DNA of 64,000 bases from Rostratula benghalensis. Lineage: Eukaryota > Chordata > Aves > Charadriiformes > Rostratulidae. Under the pieces are notes generated by a model that did no database searches, was not told where the DNA came from, and was given only the letters and a program-made list of their open reading frames with translations. Below are positions 13,768 to 26,800 of this stretch, piece after piece. The position numbers were made by a program, and so were the translations under genes. Every line of letters begins with the position of its first letter. Within the stretch, counting starts at the first letter, position 1. The stretch is taken from NCBI GenBank assembly GCA_013399305.1, contig VXAI01000046.1, positions 66,502-130,501 of the forward strand, read 5' to 3'.

Positions 13768-16435
13768 AGACCACCACGGCGGGTCGCCGAAAGCGCAGAG
13801 CGTCGAGGGCACTGCGGCCGGCGGCCCGCAGGCATTCCTCCGGGGATTCCTGGCATTCCTGAGCTGAGGGCACTCTGACTTCTCCATCTCCCTTTTATTC
13901 CGCGAATTAGCGAAAGGGTGTGTCCGTATTGTGTGTGTTATTTTCCATGGGAAAAGCTTAGAATGGCAGTTCAACCATTTATTCTTCGTCCCAATTAACT
14001 TTGCATCTGATATAATTTATATCCCTCCCATACGATGACAACTTTATGGGGAGATCAGTGCTGCCATAAAACTTTTGTGGTGAGTTTGGATTAGCATCTG
14101 CAATTGACAGAAGTGGTTGTTACATACAGCTTTTTATCTTTCTCCTGTTTTACTCCTTAGCATGTGAGTACTTTAAAAAATCACTGCGATGTAGTTTACA
14201 TAATTATCAAAGTACAAATAGTGGAAACCTATCCTTGGAAGTTGTTTTTTTTTATATGAGCATCTACACTGTGTTCAACTTGTGCACGTTCATATAAAAC
14301 GAATCCTGCAGATGAATCAGAAACCCTCTAGGACATAATGATTTGGGCTATACCCATCTGAACTTCATATTCATGTTCGGTATTCAGTGTCTGATGTTTA
14401 TTCTGACAACTGTCACATGTTGGATACACAGCTAAGGAACTCTTTTATAGAGCTGATTTTGACAGACAAACTTTGACAAACTTTTTAAAACACGTAATTA
14501 AAATGGCAAATCAAACTGAATACTTTTTTAAGGTGCTTTGCAACAACTTGTTTGGCTAGCGATTATATTTTCTGAAAATGTCATTGTCGTTGGATTGTCT
14601 CTTTTTTTTCTCATGTTAGACCCAGAATAAATGCACTTATGTTCACACTGTGTACTAAGCCAGATGTTACTGCTGATTAATATAAAAGTGTACCAAGTTG
14701 CTATAAGCTTTTTTTTTTAATAATTAGAATGTTAGTTTGAACTCAAGTCTTTTGTGAAACAATTATAAATTGAAATTATTTCATACAGTATTGGAATGTA
14801 TCTTTAGTAGTGTTGTAAGCAGCATGTTTTACAAAGGAGATGAAGTTTGTCAGGCTGTGAAAGCCAATTTTACTGCTTTTTATGTTTTTTTGAGACATCA
14901 TCAACTACTTTTTAAATAGAAAACTCTAAAATTAGAAAGCAATACTTCTAATTTTTATTATTTTTTTCCTTAGCATATTAAAAATTTTCATATAAGAGAA
15001 GATAATTGTTAGAAGATTTTTTTTAGTTCAATGTTCAGTTATATTATTAAAAAATGACGTGAGCTAAAATAAATGCAGTGTTTCATATCTTATACAGGAA
15101 CGGATATTTTTGCATGTATCTATTTACATTTTAGAGATGTTTTTGAAAGGTATTAATTGGAAAAGGATTTGTAGTTGGTTTACATATACCTTGATTTACA
15201 ATGAACATTAGCCATTTCTAAATCTCACGTCAGTGCAAAGTCAGAAATGTCAGTAATGTTATAACAGTAATGAAAAGGGAGGATTTATTATTGCTAACGT
15301 CTTTGATATCAGAATTTGTAGTGATATTCTAAAGGTCCTATCTTCTGTGGGTATATCACACAACTTTTTATTCTTAGTATCTGACTTAGTTGTGTTTTGC
15401 TTTTAAATCTACTAAATGGGATGACTGCTTGGGCTGCCTGAATTGCTTCCAAGCAAACAAGCTTATTTTAATTTCTGTTAATTGCATTATTAGATCTCAC
15501 CGTTGATAGTAAAATGTCTGAGAATGCACTTAGGTTCCCCTGACAGGGTATGTGGGATGTGGAATTTAATTCACTGCAAAAGTGGTGTGAGATGTATCCT
15601 GTGTAAGGAATTTTACCTCAATAAAAGGATGAGAAAGCTGAGAAGAATAATTTGTGACAGTGTTCTGTTCCTTCTTCTGGTTTACCTTGTGTAATAGGAA
15701 GTTGATCTTTCTGGGAGCATTGGTGAAACTGGTTTGTCTAGACTCTCCAACGTCATCTGACCTGTGTAGGTGAAATGGCATGACCTCAAACTCAAATTTT
15801 TAAATCTTTTGTTACGGAGGAATGCGAAATTTAACGTATGTGGAAGAAGTTTATTCAGCCTGGACTGTAATGGGCAGGTTATTGTTTGAAAATAGCTACT
15901 TAAGTATTTTGAGGTCAAATTATTCTGTTGATGTCAGAAATTAAAATTTGACCAGCAGAGTTTCATTCTGCAGTCTGCTGGTTTACCTTTTCTGCTTTTT
16001 GAAGTCATAGTGAGGATGATGATGTCATTATCTGTCCTTCCTTACTGTGTTTGTGATCTGAAAACGTGTGTATTAACATCGAGTGCAAGCACCTGATCAC
16101 GCAAAATGATGCTCAGCCTCTGGCAGTGTCTACCTGTGTTGATAGAGGGGAACTAGCAAGAATGTGCTCAAGATCACTGATGCCAATACATTTCTGAGAA
16201 ATGGCAAGGAATGCTAAGATAATGGGCCATTTTCCCCACTTTTGCACTCTCTATGCAGCTCTGAACAACGGCAGAAATGATGGAGCTCCCTACTGCCCAT
16301 GTTTTCAGATAAAGCAAGCTTAAGAAGTTTGTATATCTTTATTCTGTCTGCCCCACTTCTTCCTTTTTTGGGGTAGCAGGAGGTTATCTCCTACCTGATC
16401 AGCGATAGGATTCAGAGCCAGGCTTTACAAAGAAA

Positions 16436-16505
16436 TACAATACAATACAATACAATACAATACAATACAATACAATACAATACAATACAATACAATACAA
16501 TACAA
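16436..16505. repeat. (TACAA)14 microsatellite
   Basis: There are fourteen perfect, uninterrupted copies of the pentamer TACAA (70 bp) in intron 1. Perfect pentanucleotide arrays of this length are usually polymorphic. Confidence 0.95.
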
Positions 16506-19500
16506 TGATTAACAACTGTGTGTTGAATGTCTGGGATGAGGTGAGGATGTTAGGATTTCTCCAGTTCTTTAGCTAGGTTTCAGCAAACTGCATGCTGAAG
16601 ATTTGATGTATCCTTAACTTAGGTTTGGCAGTTTACAGGGTTTTTTAAAATGTCTTGAATGCTGTGTTGGTAGGATGTGCAAAACCCTCCCAAAAGTTGG
16701 TTTTGTCATTTCTGTCCTTGACAAAAGAATGGAGAATCCTCCCACTGAGAATGCTACAGTAGTAGATTATTGTGTGAGGGAAGGTACTTCACGTGCTCAT
16801 GAACTGTTTATTCCAGGCATGTTTATCTGGAAACATCAGCCCGTTGCAGAAACTGCTTTGGCCTTGACTGCCTCAGTGGAATTAAATCTAAATAGTAATA
16901 TTTTTCAGTATAACCACGTATGCAAGTTTAATGTTTAAACCTGAGAAATAACTTGTTAGGAATAATGCAGGTGCTAAAGATTTAGTGAAGTGGTAGTCAT
17001 GGAGGCACTACTGTTTGGGATTTGAGCTCAGGGTATTTGCTGTGACCTTGTACCATTTCTGCCAACAGAGCTGGCAGCTTCTCTGAAGGAGTTTATCCAA
17101 ATGTAGGCTTATAACCTGTTTTATGTGAAATAGAGTGGATGACAAAATCCATAGCCAGACATTGCTAAGTACCTAGTGTAGTTTTTCCATCAATAATACT
17201 TCTTTTTAGCCAAAATAATGGTTTAAATTAAATGGATCCGTTTTTTGGTTTTGTTTTTCTGAGATGCATTAACCAGATTGACAGTATCAGAGTTAAAATT
17301 AACATGGTGTAATAACGTTTTCACGTTCTACTTTGATAAAGACCGAGAACAATGAGGAATAAAGGAATAAAGGTGACTGGAGAAACATCTGAGAAATCAG
17401 TTGGACTTAAACAACAACAGGGAGGGAGGTCGGTAAGACTGGAAGATGCCTCAATTATTACCACAACAGCCCATTTCTCTGAGGGTTCCCAGGCATGCTA
17501 GTATTCCTGCCATTCAGGTGGCTGTGTGACTTTCAGCAGTCTGAGCATGAGGAGTTTGACTCCAAGCATTTGCAGAAGTTCATAATTCTTTAGTTATATG
17601 TACATTACACACACCATTTTAATGTAGCTAAAATGTCAATATGGAAACTATATAAATATACTATGAAAAGGAGACTTACTCACCAAGCGCCCATGCTTAC
17701 ACACTCATATGCATGTGTGTGTGTATACATAAAGTCTCACAGACACATACAGAGGTGTTGTAAGTAATTACCAGCCATTAGGAATGTTTCAACTCTGTTT
17801 TAAATTCTATTGAAAGATACCTCTGAGGGCTGTTGAAGTTTTATTAGAATGGAAGATGTATTTTATGTACATAAAACCACTCAAAAGCAGGTAGTGATTT
17901 GTGATCTATTTCAACATAAAGCACAAAACAGAAGGGGTGGGTAAAATTTGAGCTTTTATATAGAGATGGGGGAATGTTTTCAGTAACGTCAGAATATTTT
18001 GTTAGGCCTTGCTGAAGCTGGTAATTGGTTGGGTGCCTTCATACAGTCATTTGCACAGCATTAGGTGGTATATGCAGGACAAGTGATCAGCAGTAGCGGC
18101 TTCCATTTACAAGAAAAATTGGCATGTAATGTTACATCATAAATCCACAAACACTTCAAGCCTCATAAAGAAGCAGATCTACCTTTCTCATTTCCCCCTA
18201 GTAATTATGCTATTCCAGTGTGAAGGCGAGAAGAGTGGTGTTTTGTAGGAGCTGGTTAAACCTGTGCTTGGTGTACAAGCAGGGTCCACACCAGGCAGCT
18301 TTGGTTGCACAGGCTTTATAAGCCCTCCTAACTAATGCATCTCCTAGTGGAGCAATCTGGCACACTGTGAAGCTCCTTTCCTCTGGAGTTACCTAGCCTC
18401 TCTTCCCTCACCACTCGGCTCTGTCAGACTCGTGATGATATCATCTTGTTGTCTCGTGGTTGCTGGTCTCAGGGCCTGCAGTTCTGGCTGCCTATTTAAA
18501 TTTTAAAATGCATGGTTGAGTTAGTTGAAAGAAACTAGATCGGTATAAAGCCAAGTGTTTAAAGAATACAATGTAATTAAGATGAAGTTTAACAATAGAA
18601 AAATGGGAGCTGTAACCAGCTTGGATACACATGAAGCTGTGGCCTTATGTTGGCTGTGTAAATATGACTCCTAAAGTCTATTCTATGTGTAATTTTTGTA
18701 CTTAAATACTTGCATCTCCATAGATACTGACCCTTTTTGTGTGTTTTCATATAGATGAGGCCTTGGTCTCTGCATGCAATTGTACTCGTACTCATCCTTA
18801 ATTTTATTTCGGAGTAAGTTGTACTTGCATAATTAAGGTTATGCTGGTTGTATCTGTTGTGGTGCTGTAACTGTAATTTGTGTTATTTACAGAATAACAG
18901 AAAAAAATGATTATATTTTTTGTGTTGGGAATGCTGAGAAGAAGACCAAGTGGTATGTCACATCTAAAGGCAAGGAATATTTTTTGGAATGGGGGAACCT
19001 TATTTATTATTTAGTTCAGATAATAATATAAATAATTTTGTGTTCTTGTAGCACTGGCAAAACTTTTTAACAAAGGTTGCCCTAAGTTTGTTTTGATTTC
19101 TTTGAGAAGGGTTTTCTGAGAGACTCTTAATTTTAACAAACTTGAGATTTTTGCCTGAGCCTCTGAAAATACGAACAGGATATTCTCTATTTAAACAATA
19201 ATGATAGCATTGGGATGTATTAAGATAATTTCCTTTGGAACAAAATACAAAGTTTCTACCACTGACAATGGGAGGAAAATGTAGTGAAACAACATAGAAT
19301 CTCTTGTGGAGTGAGTGTAATCATATCGGATGTTTGGATACAAACCAGCTATTGTATTTGAAATCACTAACTGCTTTTAGAATCTCTAAATATCCTTGTG
19401 TCGCTCAGCTGGTGGTTCTGTCAATACTACAACAGATAATGAACATCTAGAATTTGATAAACTAGAAGAAAGTATATAAAATAAAAAGTCCTCTTAATCA

Positions 19501-22500
19501 CTTTATTACGTGGGGTTTTTTAACCACCTTCTTGGCAAGTTGTCCTAAAAAATGAGGAAGAACTGACTATGGTCATACTATGTGTATTTAATTAACTCTG
19601 AGATAAGTATTTATAAAGTTTTGTAGTTTGCTTGCTTTTTGTATTTGAAGTTTATAAACTTTAATTGTACTGCAATGGTGTCCAGGATACTTAAAGTGAA
19701 AGTAGATAACCCCGGTGGACTGCATTCTGTTAGGAGCACAAAAGAGCTTGTACAAGTGTATATGAGCCTGTTCCTCTCCACATAAAGCTTGTACCCATGT
19801 ACCTATTAATAAACATATTTTTCTCTCCATCTTTTTCCAGTGACTTAGCTAGTACCACAGTGTACAGGACCTGGGAAAAGTTGGGACGTGACAAGAACTA
19901 GTTACTTGGAACTATGTTTCAGATACAGGTTGATTTCTGTTCTAGTATACTTTCAATGTGTTTTTTGTCTCCGATTCCCTTTTGTTTATGGTTTGGGAGA
20001 ATCTGGAAATTAATTAGTTCAAGAAAGAAAAAAGATATTTCAAATAATGATACAAAATAAATATTGTGGTGGTATTAGTTTAAAATGTTACATGAGAAAT
20101 TTGAGGGTTTCATAACATTTTTATCACTAAATAGAATTAAGCCATTAATTTCCACTTGGTATGCTAGGTTAGTAAATCATGGCATATTTCCTCTGAGTGT
20201 AAATCCTGTAAAATTATGACTATGAATTCAGACGTAGCAGGTTAAGAAAATGGGATATATATATTACATTCTTGTCTTCAATCAAACTTTGACAATTTAT
20301 GAGACCTGAGGGTCCGCCAAAACGTCTTGTTGACTTACAGCCACTGAAGCAGATTTTCATTTTGAAAGAAACCCAAGAAATAAACCAACAAAACCTGCTA
20401 GTTGTCACACAGCTCAAGCATTTGGCTGATCTGTCACATGCTTTCATGGGACTAACAAGATGTTTTACATTTGAGACGTTGAGACTTCCTCACACACAAC
20501 ATTTTTCAGCCAGAGGGAGTATGAACTAAGCTGTAAACAGGCAAACGGTATCTTTTGCTCTAACTGCTTTTAATGGTTCCTTCTTCTGACAGTTTTCATT
20601 AAATACAGTTCTCTTTCTCAAACCCAGACACCTTGAAAGGATGGCTATTGATACTCTGTTCTATTGGGTGAGCATCCAAATCAGTTTTTTAATATTTGGG
20701 CAGAACTGAAGCTGAAGTCCTCAAGCAATTCCAAGATTCATCCACTTTGCTATACTGTATTTCAGGAGAAATTATACGTGTAATCAATGCTAAGCTAAGC
20801 ACGGCTGTTTGCTTCTACTAACAGTTATGGAAGAAAAGTCTTATTTGGAACTTTTATCCTGGTAGAAATTTTAACTTTGCATCCCTGAGCTGCCATCTGA
20901 AATTGGAAGAGAGTGTGATACTTTTCATGGAACAGAAATGAAAGTAATTGATTAAGAAATGTTGAAAAACTACTAAAATCTATTACTGTGATGGCATGCT
21001 TCCTTCTGTCTCCAGATTTCTCTGTGTGTCAGTGTTCCTGGCTGGACTTCATTTTTCACTATGCACCCAAAGCTGTATGACGACCTTATTTAATCACAAC
21101 TTGGTTAAAGAGAAAAAGCAAATCAAACCAACTATGTTGCTTGTATGGAAGGCATAGACCGATGTGGCTCCTGGTACAGAGGCTGAAATTACTGCTTTCA
21201 AAGGGGGGCCTGACTGACCCAGTTGCAGTGTGAGTGTGTAGTCCTCCAGCATTTACTTCTCTGCAATGGGCACCATGCACACCTTGGACTGCCAGTAGGT
21301 AGGAATTTCATTGCAGGGAACAATGCAATGTTGGGTGTGCAGTCCTGGGACCATAATGAAATGCAGCAGGTCAAAACCTGGTCCTTTTCTCTTTGCACTG
21401 CACCAGTCAGTAATACAGATGCACGCAAGGACTGTATGAGGATTGTACCAAAGGTGGTGGATGAGATCTAGTAGTAAGTTTAAAAAGAGCTTGTGCAGTT
21501 CAATTATTTGTAGTGTTTTTGGAAGAAGATAAATCGCTAGCTTACTCTTAATGAAATAGGTAAGATTATTCTGGCTATAATAATAGATGAGACCTGTTTT
21601 GCAGGCTGAAGAGATACGTTGATTTGGTCTAGTGTCTATGTGATACTGAGCATAAGTCTTTGTGGTGTAATGCTGGTATATGGAGTTCTGAATAACACAT
21701 GCCATGTGGCTTAGATTCACAGCAACTCATGATTTTTTTTCAAGCATAGAATTTTTCATTCTGCCATTCCAATAGGTAGGAAGAAGAGGTGGGAAATGAA
21801 GCTTTTGGGCTGCTCTTAAAGGGAATGAATATTTTAAAACCCAGTGGTCTATTTTTCCAGTTTGTCATTTATCGAAATTTTAGGTAGGTCTTTGCCGACA
21901 AAAAAGCTGACCAATAATAAAATAAATCCTTTTTGGGGTATTTTTGTTTTCCCCCTACCACTGCCCACAGAGAGCCTGCATATATCAAATTATGGCATGA
22001 TACATTGTAGACAATCCTCTGCATAGGCTTGTTAAAAGTTCTTAATTTTGACCACTAGACAAGAAGCGGCAGTTTACAGACAGTACAGGGACAAGAAGAA
22101 ATTGCTATGGAAGTTTCATTGTGTTCTGTAGCTATTGTAATTTTCTTTCTAATAATAGTGAGGAATGACTGCCAGATATGATACAAATATAATTTTACAT
22201 ACACAAAAAATATACCTCAAGTAGAAAAAATAAATGGGGATAAGGAATCTAGTGGACAGATAGCAAACTTGTTTCAGATGTCTTTCTGTTGCGAAATAGT
22301 GCCAGTTTGTTCTTAAATGAGTTTTACTGTCCCTTTTTACAGTCTCATATCTAGAACTTTAAAATTTTACTTTTCACGCTTCTGCTGTGCTGTAAGCAGT
22401 AGATCAAACAAACTCACCTGTCCCAGAGCTATCTTCATATTGACTAAAAGAGATGGTGACCCTGGTCCATTTGCATTTTGCAGAAGCCTCAGATTGTAGG

Positions 22501-23840
22501 TAGGATTGACAGTGCTAAAGTTTCCCTTCAGCTTGCAGAGATTGTGTGCCACCAAGTGTGAAAACATTACAGTATTGGGCTTTCCATGAATTATCCTGTC
22601 TGCTTCCTTTTCTTTACCCTCACAGTTTTTCTTCCTCTTCTCTCCTAATGTTATTTCCTGTCTTTTTTTTCCACAGCACTGTCATTTGTTATTGGCCTAA
22701 CACCTGCTTTGTCTTCATGTGGTATTAGTGGTACTTTCTGAATAGTAAGCTGTACAGAGAATCCATTATTTAGCTTGGAGAGCAAGCTCAGTGTTACGTA
22801 AACCTGGAGGACAAATTTCATAGTTCCTTCCTGGCATTTTGCTGTTCATGTGTGAAAAATCTGGAGTAAACATCCATAAAATGTTACATCCCCTCTTTTT
22901 TAAAAAGGCACTGATTAGATAATATGGGCAGTGACGACTTTTTTTTTATGGTAAGAAAATGTGGAAATAAATTCCATGGAAGCAAATGCGGTTTGATATG
23001 TTAGCCTTTAATAGCTTGAAATTTTCAGAATTCTAAAGGTTTACTCCTCTGAAGAGAAGATAGTGTGGTATGTCCTAATCTTCTTTTAATGAAAAATCTT
23101 CAGCTGATTCAGCCTTAGGCGTCTCAGGATTGTGATACCATATGTGAGGGAGTTCTTGTTTTTCTATCATCAAGACAGCCAGGGAGGAGTCCTAGTGTCA
23201 GACAAAAAGTGGAAAAGTCAGGTTATTTTTACTTTTCCATATTACTTCACTAGATGTATGCAAAAGGAGCATAGATGTAATGTGAGGCAATACCTGTGAA
23301 GTAGCTGTGGCTCTTTAAGGAGGTCTGGGAATGTATCTGCTGGTGGGATAGTGTGCCCCCCCACATGCTGGTCAACATCTCTGCCTGTATTTCAGGAGCC
23401 CTGTGTTTCCGGTGCAGCTGGTGGGCTCACATGCTGGAAGCAGAAAGCATGAGGTACTTTATTGCAGATGTGTTGGAGGCACGCTTAGTAATGAGGGGGT
23501 GTGGGCAGGGTACAGAAGAACAAGCTTTGTATGCAGAGTGTGGTTTTTTTTTTGATAAGTCTGTCTTGTAGATTGGGCTAAAGAACTGAAATGGATGAGT
23601 GGACGCAATTCCATGCCTTTGTAATGCTGTAATGTTAGGAAGGCTGCAGAGCTGCTGAAAGGAACAGCCACGTCTGGGCACAGGAGTATGTTTTTCAAAG
23701 GCACTCTTCTGCTCATGTTGTCAGGGAGAGCAATCAGGGTTCCCAAGTTACAGGGGTTTTCTTTTTTTTGTAAGGCAGGTCTCAAATAGCTTCTGGTAGT
23801 TAGCTTTGAAAAAGCTGTGAAAGGAAATGTTTTGGAGGCT

Positions 23841-23877
23841 TTTTTTTAAAAAAAGGTTATTTTTTTAAAAAAAGGTT
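23841..23877. repeat. T7A7GGTT direct repeat
   Basis: Two adjacent copies of a T7-A7-GGTT unit lie in intron 1. Each T7A7 block is self-complementary. This is low-complexity sequence with no function inferred. Confidence 0.7.
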
Positions 23878-26800
23878 TTGACCTGTAAAACCTTCAGTAT
23901 TCCTCTCCTATGGTTCTTTGTAAAGTATTGTATCACCACTGCAGAGCAAACTGTTACAGAAGAACATAAGACAGTATTGGATTTTCAGACATGAGAACCT
24001 CTGCTGACAAGTTCTTTTTATAAACAAAAATGTCATAGTTTCTATTTTTGGCCAAAATAAGTTGTTCAGAAAAATGAAACCAATTCTGAGTAATGATAAA
24101 ACATGGGATTTTCATACCCAATGGAGGCCAAGATTTAAAATGAATGTTGAAACACTTTTATGAAGGCTTATTTTAAAAAGAATTCCCCAAACTGAAAGGC
24201 CCAAACAGCTTTGAGTGCCAGGTTTTTTCGTTTGTTCGCAGACGTTTTTAAAGGTTGCTGTCTCTGAAAATGGAGTTGAAACACAAATTCAGTATGGAAT
24301 TTTGTGATTGCCTCAAGCAGTCCAAGGCCATATTGCTGCCAAAATTGATGATCCCATCATTCCCTGGTGCCTGACTTGCTGATGGTTTCTCTGCTGGATC
24401 AGTAAGGCTGTGTGACTGCATGGCTGCTGGCTCACAGAAGGAGCAGGGAGAGTTGTACAGGCTGAGATAACGGGGTGCTAGGGCTATTGCTTTTGGGGTT
24501 AGTGTGTTATGGCCTACATTTTTATAAGTCAGTTGGTTAAGTGAAGGAGTCATTGTTCAACATTTTAAAGAGCTTGATCCTGTAGCCTGATGAAACTGGA
24601 TGTGAATACACACGGTCTTGTGTGGGTTCCAGAGTGAGGAAGGGCCTATGTAGATACACAAACTTAGGCCTGTGTGCTCAGGGGTCCATGGTAAACTCAT
24701 TAAGTGTGTTTCTTTCAGCTCTTGACAGTTTTTCAAGGAGATACTTGGTTGAAAATTACTCTTTTGCTGAATTTTCAAATAAAATAACTTCTCTGAGGCA
24801 TGCAGTGAATACACTCCAATGACTTCTGTAAAACTTAATGTGTTACTTATTGGAGTGAATTTGCTTTGTTTGTAGCTGACTCTGTTTCCTGGGCCTTTAG
24901 TTCTGCTTTGGACTTGCTCTAGATAGTGACTGGGTTTACTGAACTTGTTGATCAGTAAATTCAGCTGTTTAAGTTTATATGGTATAATTGTAGAATTGTT
25001 TTTCTGGGTTCTTCGCAAGTTTTCAGGTGAAAGTTTGCTGCTCAATAAAATTTGGCTTGGTATAAACAGTAGATGTCAGTGTACTTTTGTTATTTTAAAC
25101 CTCAACTGAACTTTTAATCTCTGAAAGATATTGATGGTTGTATGTCCTTGACTACATTATCTTTTAGAATATCTTCAAAAGAAAATAATTTATTGAAGTA
25201 GTTATGTCTTATGTCCTGACTAAATTACATGCCATTGTGATAATTTGCTTCACAAATAGGATAGAACTGATTTTATAAAATAATAGAATGACATTCTTCT
25301 ACCTGATTAAGAATTGATGCAGAGTCATTGCTTCTGTTTTCAAAAACTGTATTTTAAAAATCCTCTGAAATGGCAAACAAAATTAGTAACAAGACAATAT
25401 TTAAAATTAGAAGTATTAGGTTGGCAGAAAACCTGGAATTAGAATTTATACCACTCTCTGTTTTCTGGCCTTTTTTTTAGAAAAAGTGTCTTATTTTTTC
25501 ATAAGTAACTACAAAGAAACAAAAAGCAGCCACATAAATAGGGAAAATATCTTCCTAATTATTGGTAAAATATCTAACCTCTTTTGTAAGCTTAAGAGTA
25601 AACAAATTGTTCTGTCATAACATTGGATGACTTCAGCAGACTTAAGGAAGATTAAAACTGGGCAGTTGTATCTGTCATTGCCCCTAGCTGTCAGCTCCTC
25701 CCCTGTATCAGGTGTCAGAATTTCAGTCGGTAACACTATGGATCACAAGGCTGCATTTACCTGATTGCGTCAGTCTGCAAATTTTCGTGGCTGAGGTATA
25801 TATTCAGCCATTAGAATGTTCAGATGTTCTAATTTTTGATGATGTGATGTCCATCAGAGGAGCAGGGCAAATGGATGGGAGCAGAACAGCTTCAGTCCTC
25901 TCATCTTGATCTATTCCTGTAAGACTGGCAAAGCCTGGGATACTGACTCTACAATGTGTGCGTAGAAATACAGCCGTAACTGTAATTAAACAATTAACAT
26001 CATTAGAGATTTTAGGTTTTCATCAGAAAGACCTTCTGTGACAAAAAACAGCAATGTTTGGGTTTTTTTATTTTATTTTTTATTTAAAAAAATGTTTACA
26101 ATGTTACAAACGCAGTGGTTTCATGTATTGTAAAATAATTTTTTGATATTATATAGTTCATGGGAATATTATACATTGTGGCTTGATGTCCTATAAAATT
26201 GGAACTCTGAATAAAGCCTACTTGAACAGTAGGGCCAGCTGTCTTATTTTCTTGTGGAAGTAATGGGATGTAAGAAGAAAATGTTTTATTTTAGAGATTG
26301 TTGGTTTGATTTCTACAAGGGTTTATCCTTTTCTATAGTAAAGCTAAGTGTTTTATTAGCATAATGAATATGAAGAAGAAAAGTATTTTTATTTCTTTAT
26401 AGTTTGGGAGACAAGTTAAATATATTAATGGTTCATGTAAGGTAGATTATTAACCTATGTACTGTTTTACTCTAGGTGAGGGGTTTGATGTTTTGTGGTT
26501 GGTTTTCTGTGGGGTTTTTTTTTCCTGTTCTTTAATATTTTAGCAACTTTGCAACATATTTGAAAGAGCAGTTTGTGCAGTCTCCCTGAATTTGACAGAT
26601 TGTAATTTATTACTTATTTACTTATCTATTCTTTATGCTGATTGATTTCAATCCTTTTACTCTTTTAGAGTAATTTTTATTGACCCTTTTTTCTTGTGTT
26701 TGTTAAATGTTACCACTATTGGCAAATTCAGGTGAATTTCGCCCTTTTTATAGCTCTGCTAATACATAGAGCTTTAAAGTATATGGTAAACTTTTGTATA

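Larger units (their letters stand above)
12455..13870 (+). promoter_or_regulatory. CGNL1: CpG island, probable CGNL1 promoter
   Basis: GC and CpG content rise sharply here against an AT-rich background. Visible elements include a GC box (GGGGGCGGGC, about 13003-13012), a GCGCGC-rich near-palindrome around 12868-12884, and a TATA-like GATAAAAAG at 13591-13599. Two strong splice donors follow, GAG|GTGAGG after 13066 and CAG|GTGAGC after 13674. The island is the only one in the window and lies 15.5 kb upstream of the CGNL1 start codon on the same strand. This fits a gene whose first exon is non-coding. Long stop-free frames inside the island on both strands are side effects of GC-rich sequence. 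Confidence 0.8.

Noticed and set aside
13022..13873. A 283-codon minus-strand open frame and several plus-strand frames in the CpG island
   Set aside because: They are rich in Pro, Arg, Ala and Ser with no domain, lie in GC-rich DNA where stops are rare, and overlap each other on both strands. They fit a non-coding promoter better.
18290..18440. CTTTATAAG with GC-richer flank in intron 1, a possible internal TATA promoter
   Set aside because: There is no CpG enrichment, no convincing downstream exon with a donor, and single TATA-like words are common in AT-rich introns.
21253..21720. A 155-codon minus-strand open frame in intron 1
   Set aside because: It has no motif or homologue that I recognise. 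The overlapping plus strand is also open for 82 codons, as expected for a locally GC-richer patch.
24557..25045. A 162-codon minus-strand open frame in intron 1
   Set aside because: There is no recognisable family, no promoter context and no splice partners. The composition looks like translated intron, and a single open frame of this length is expected by chance in 64 kb.
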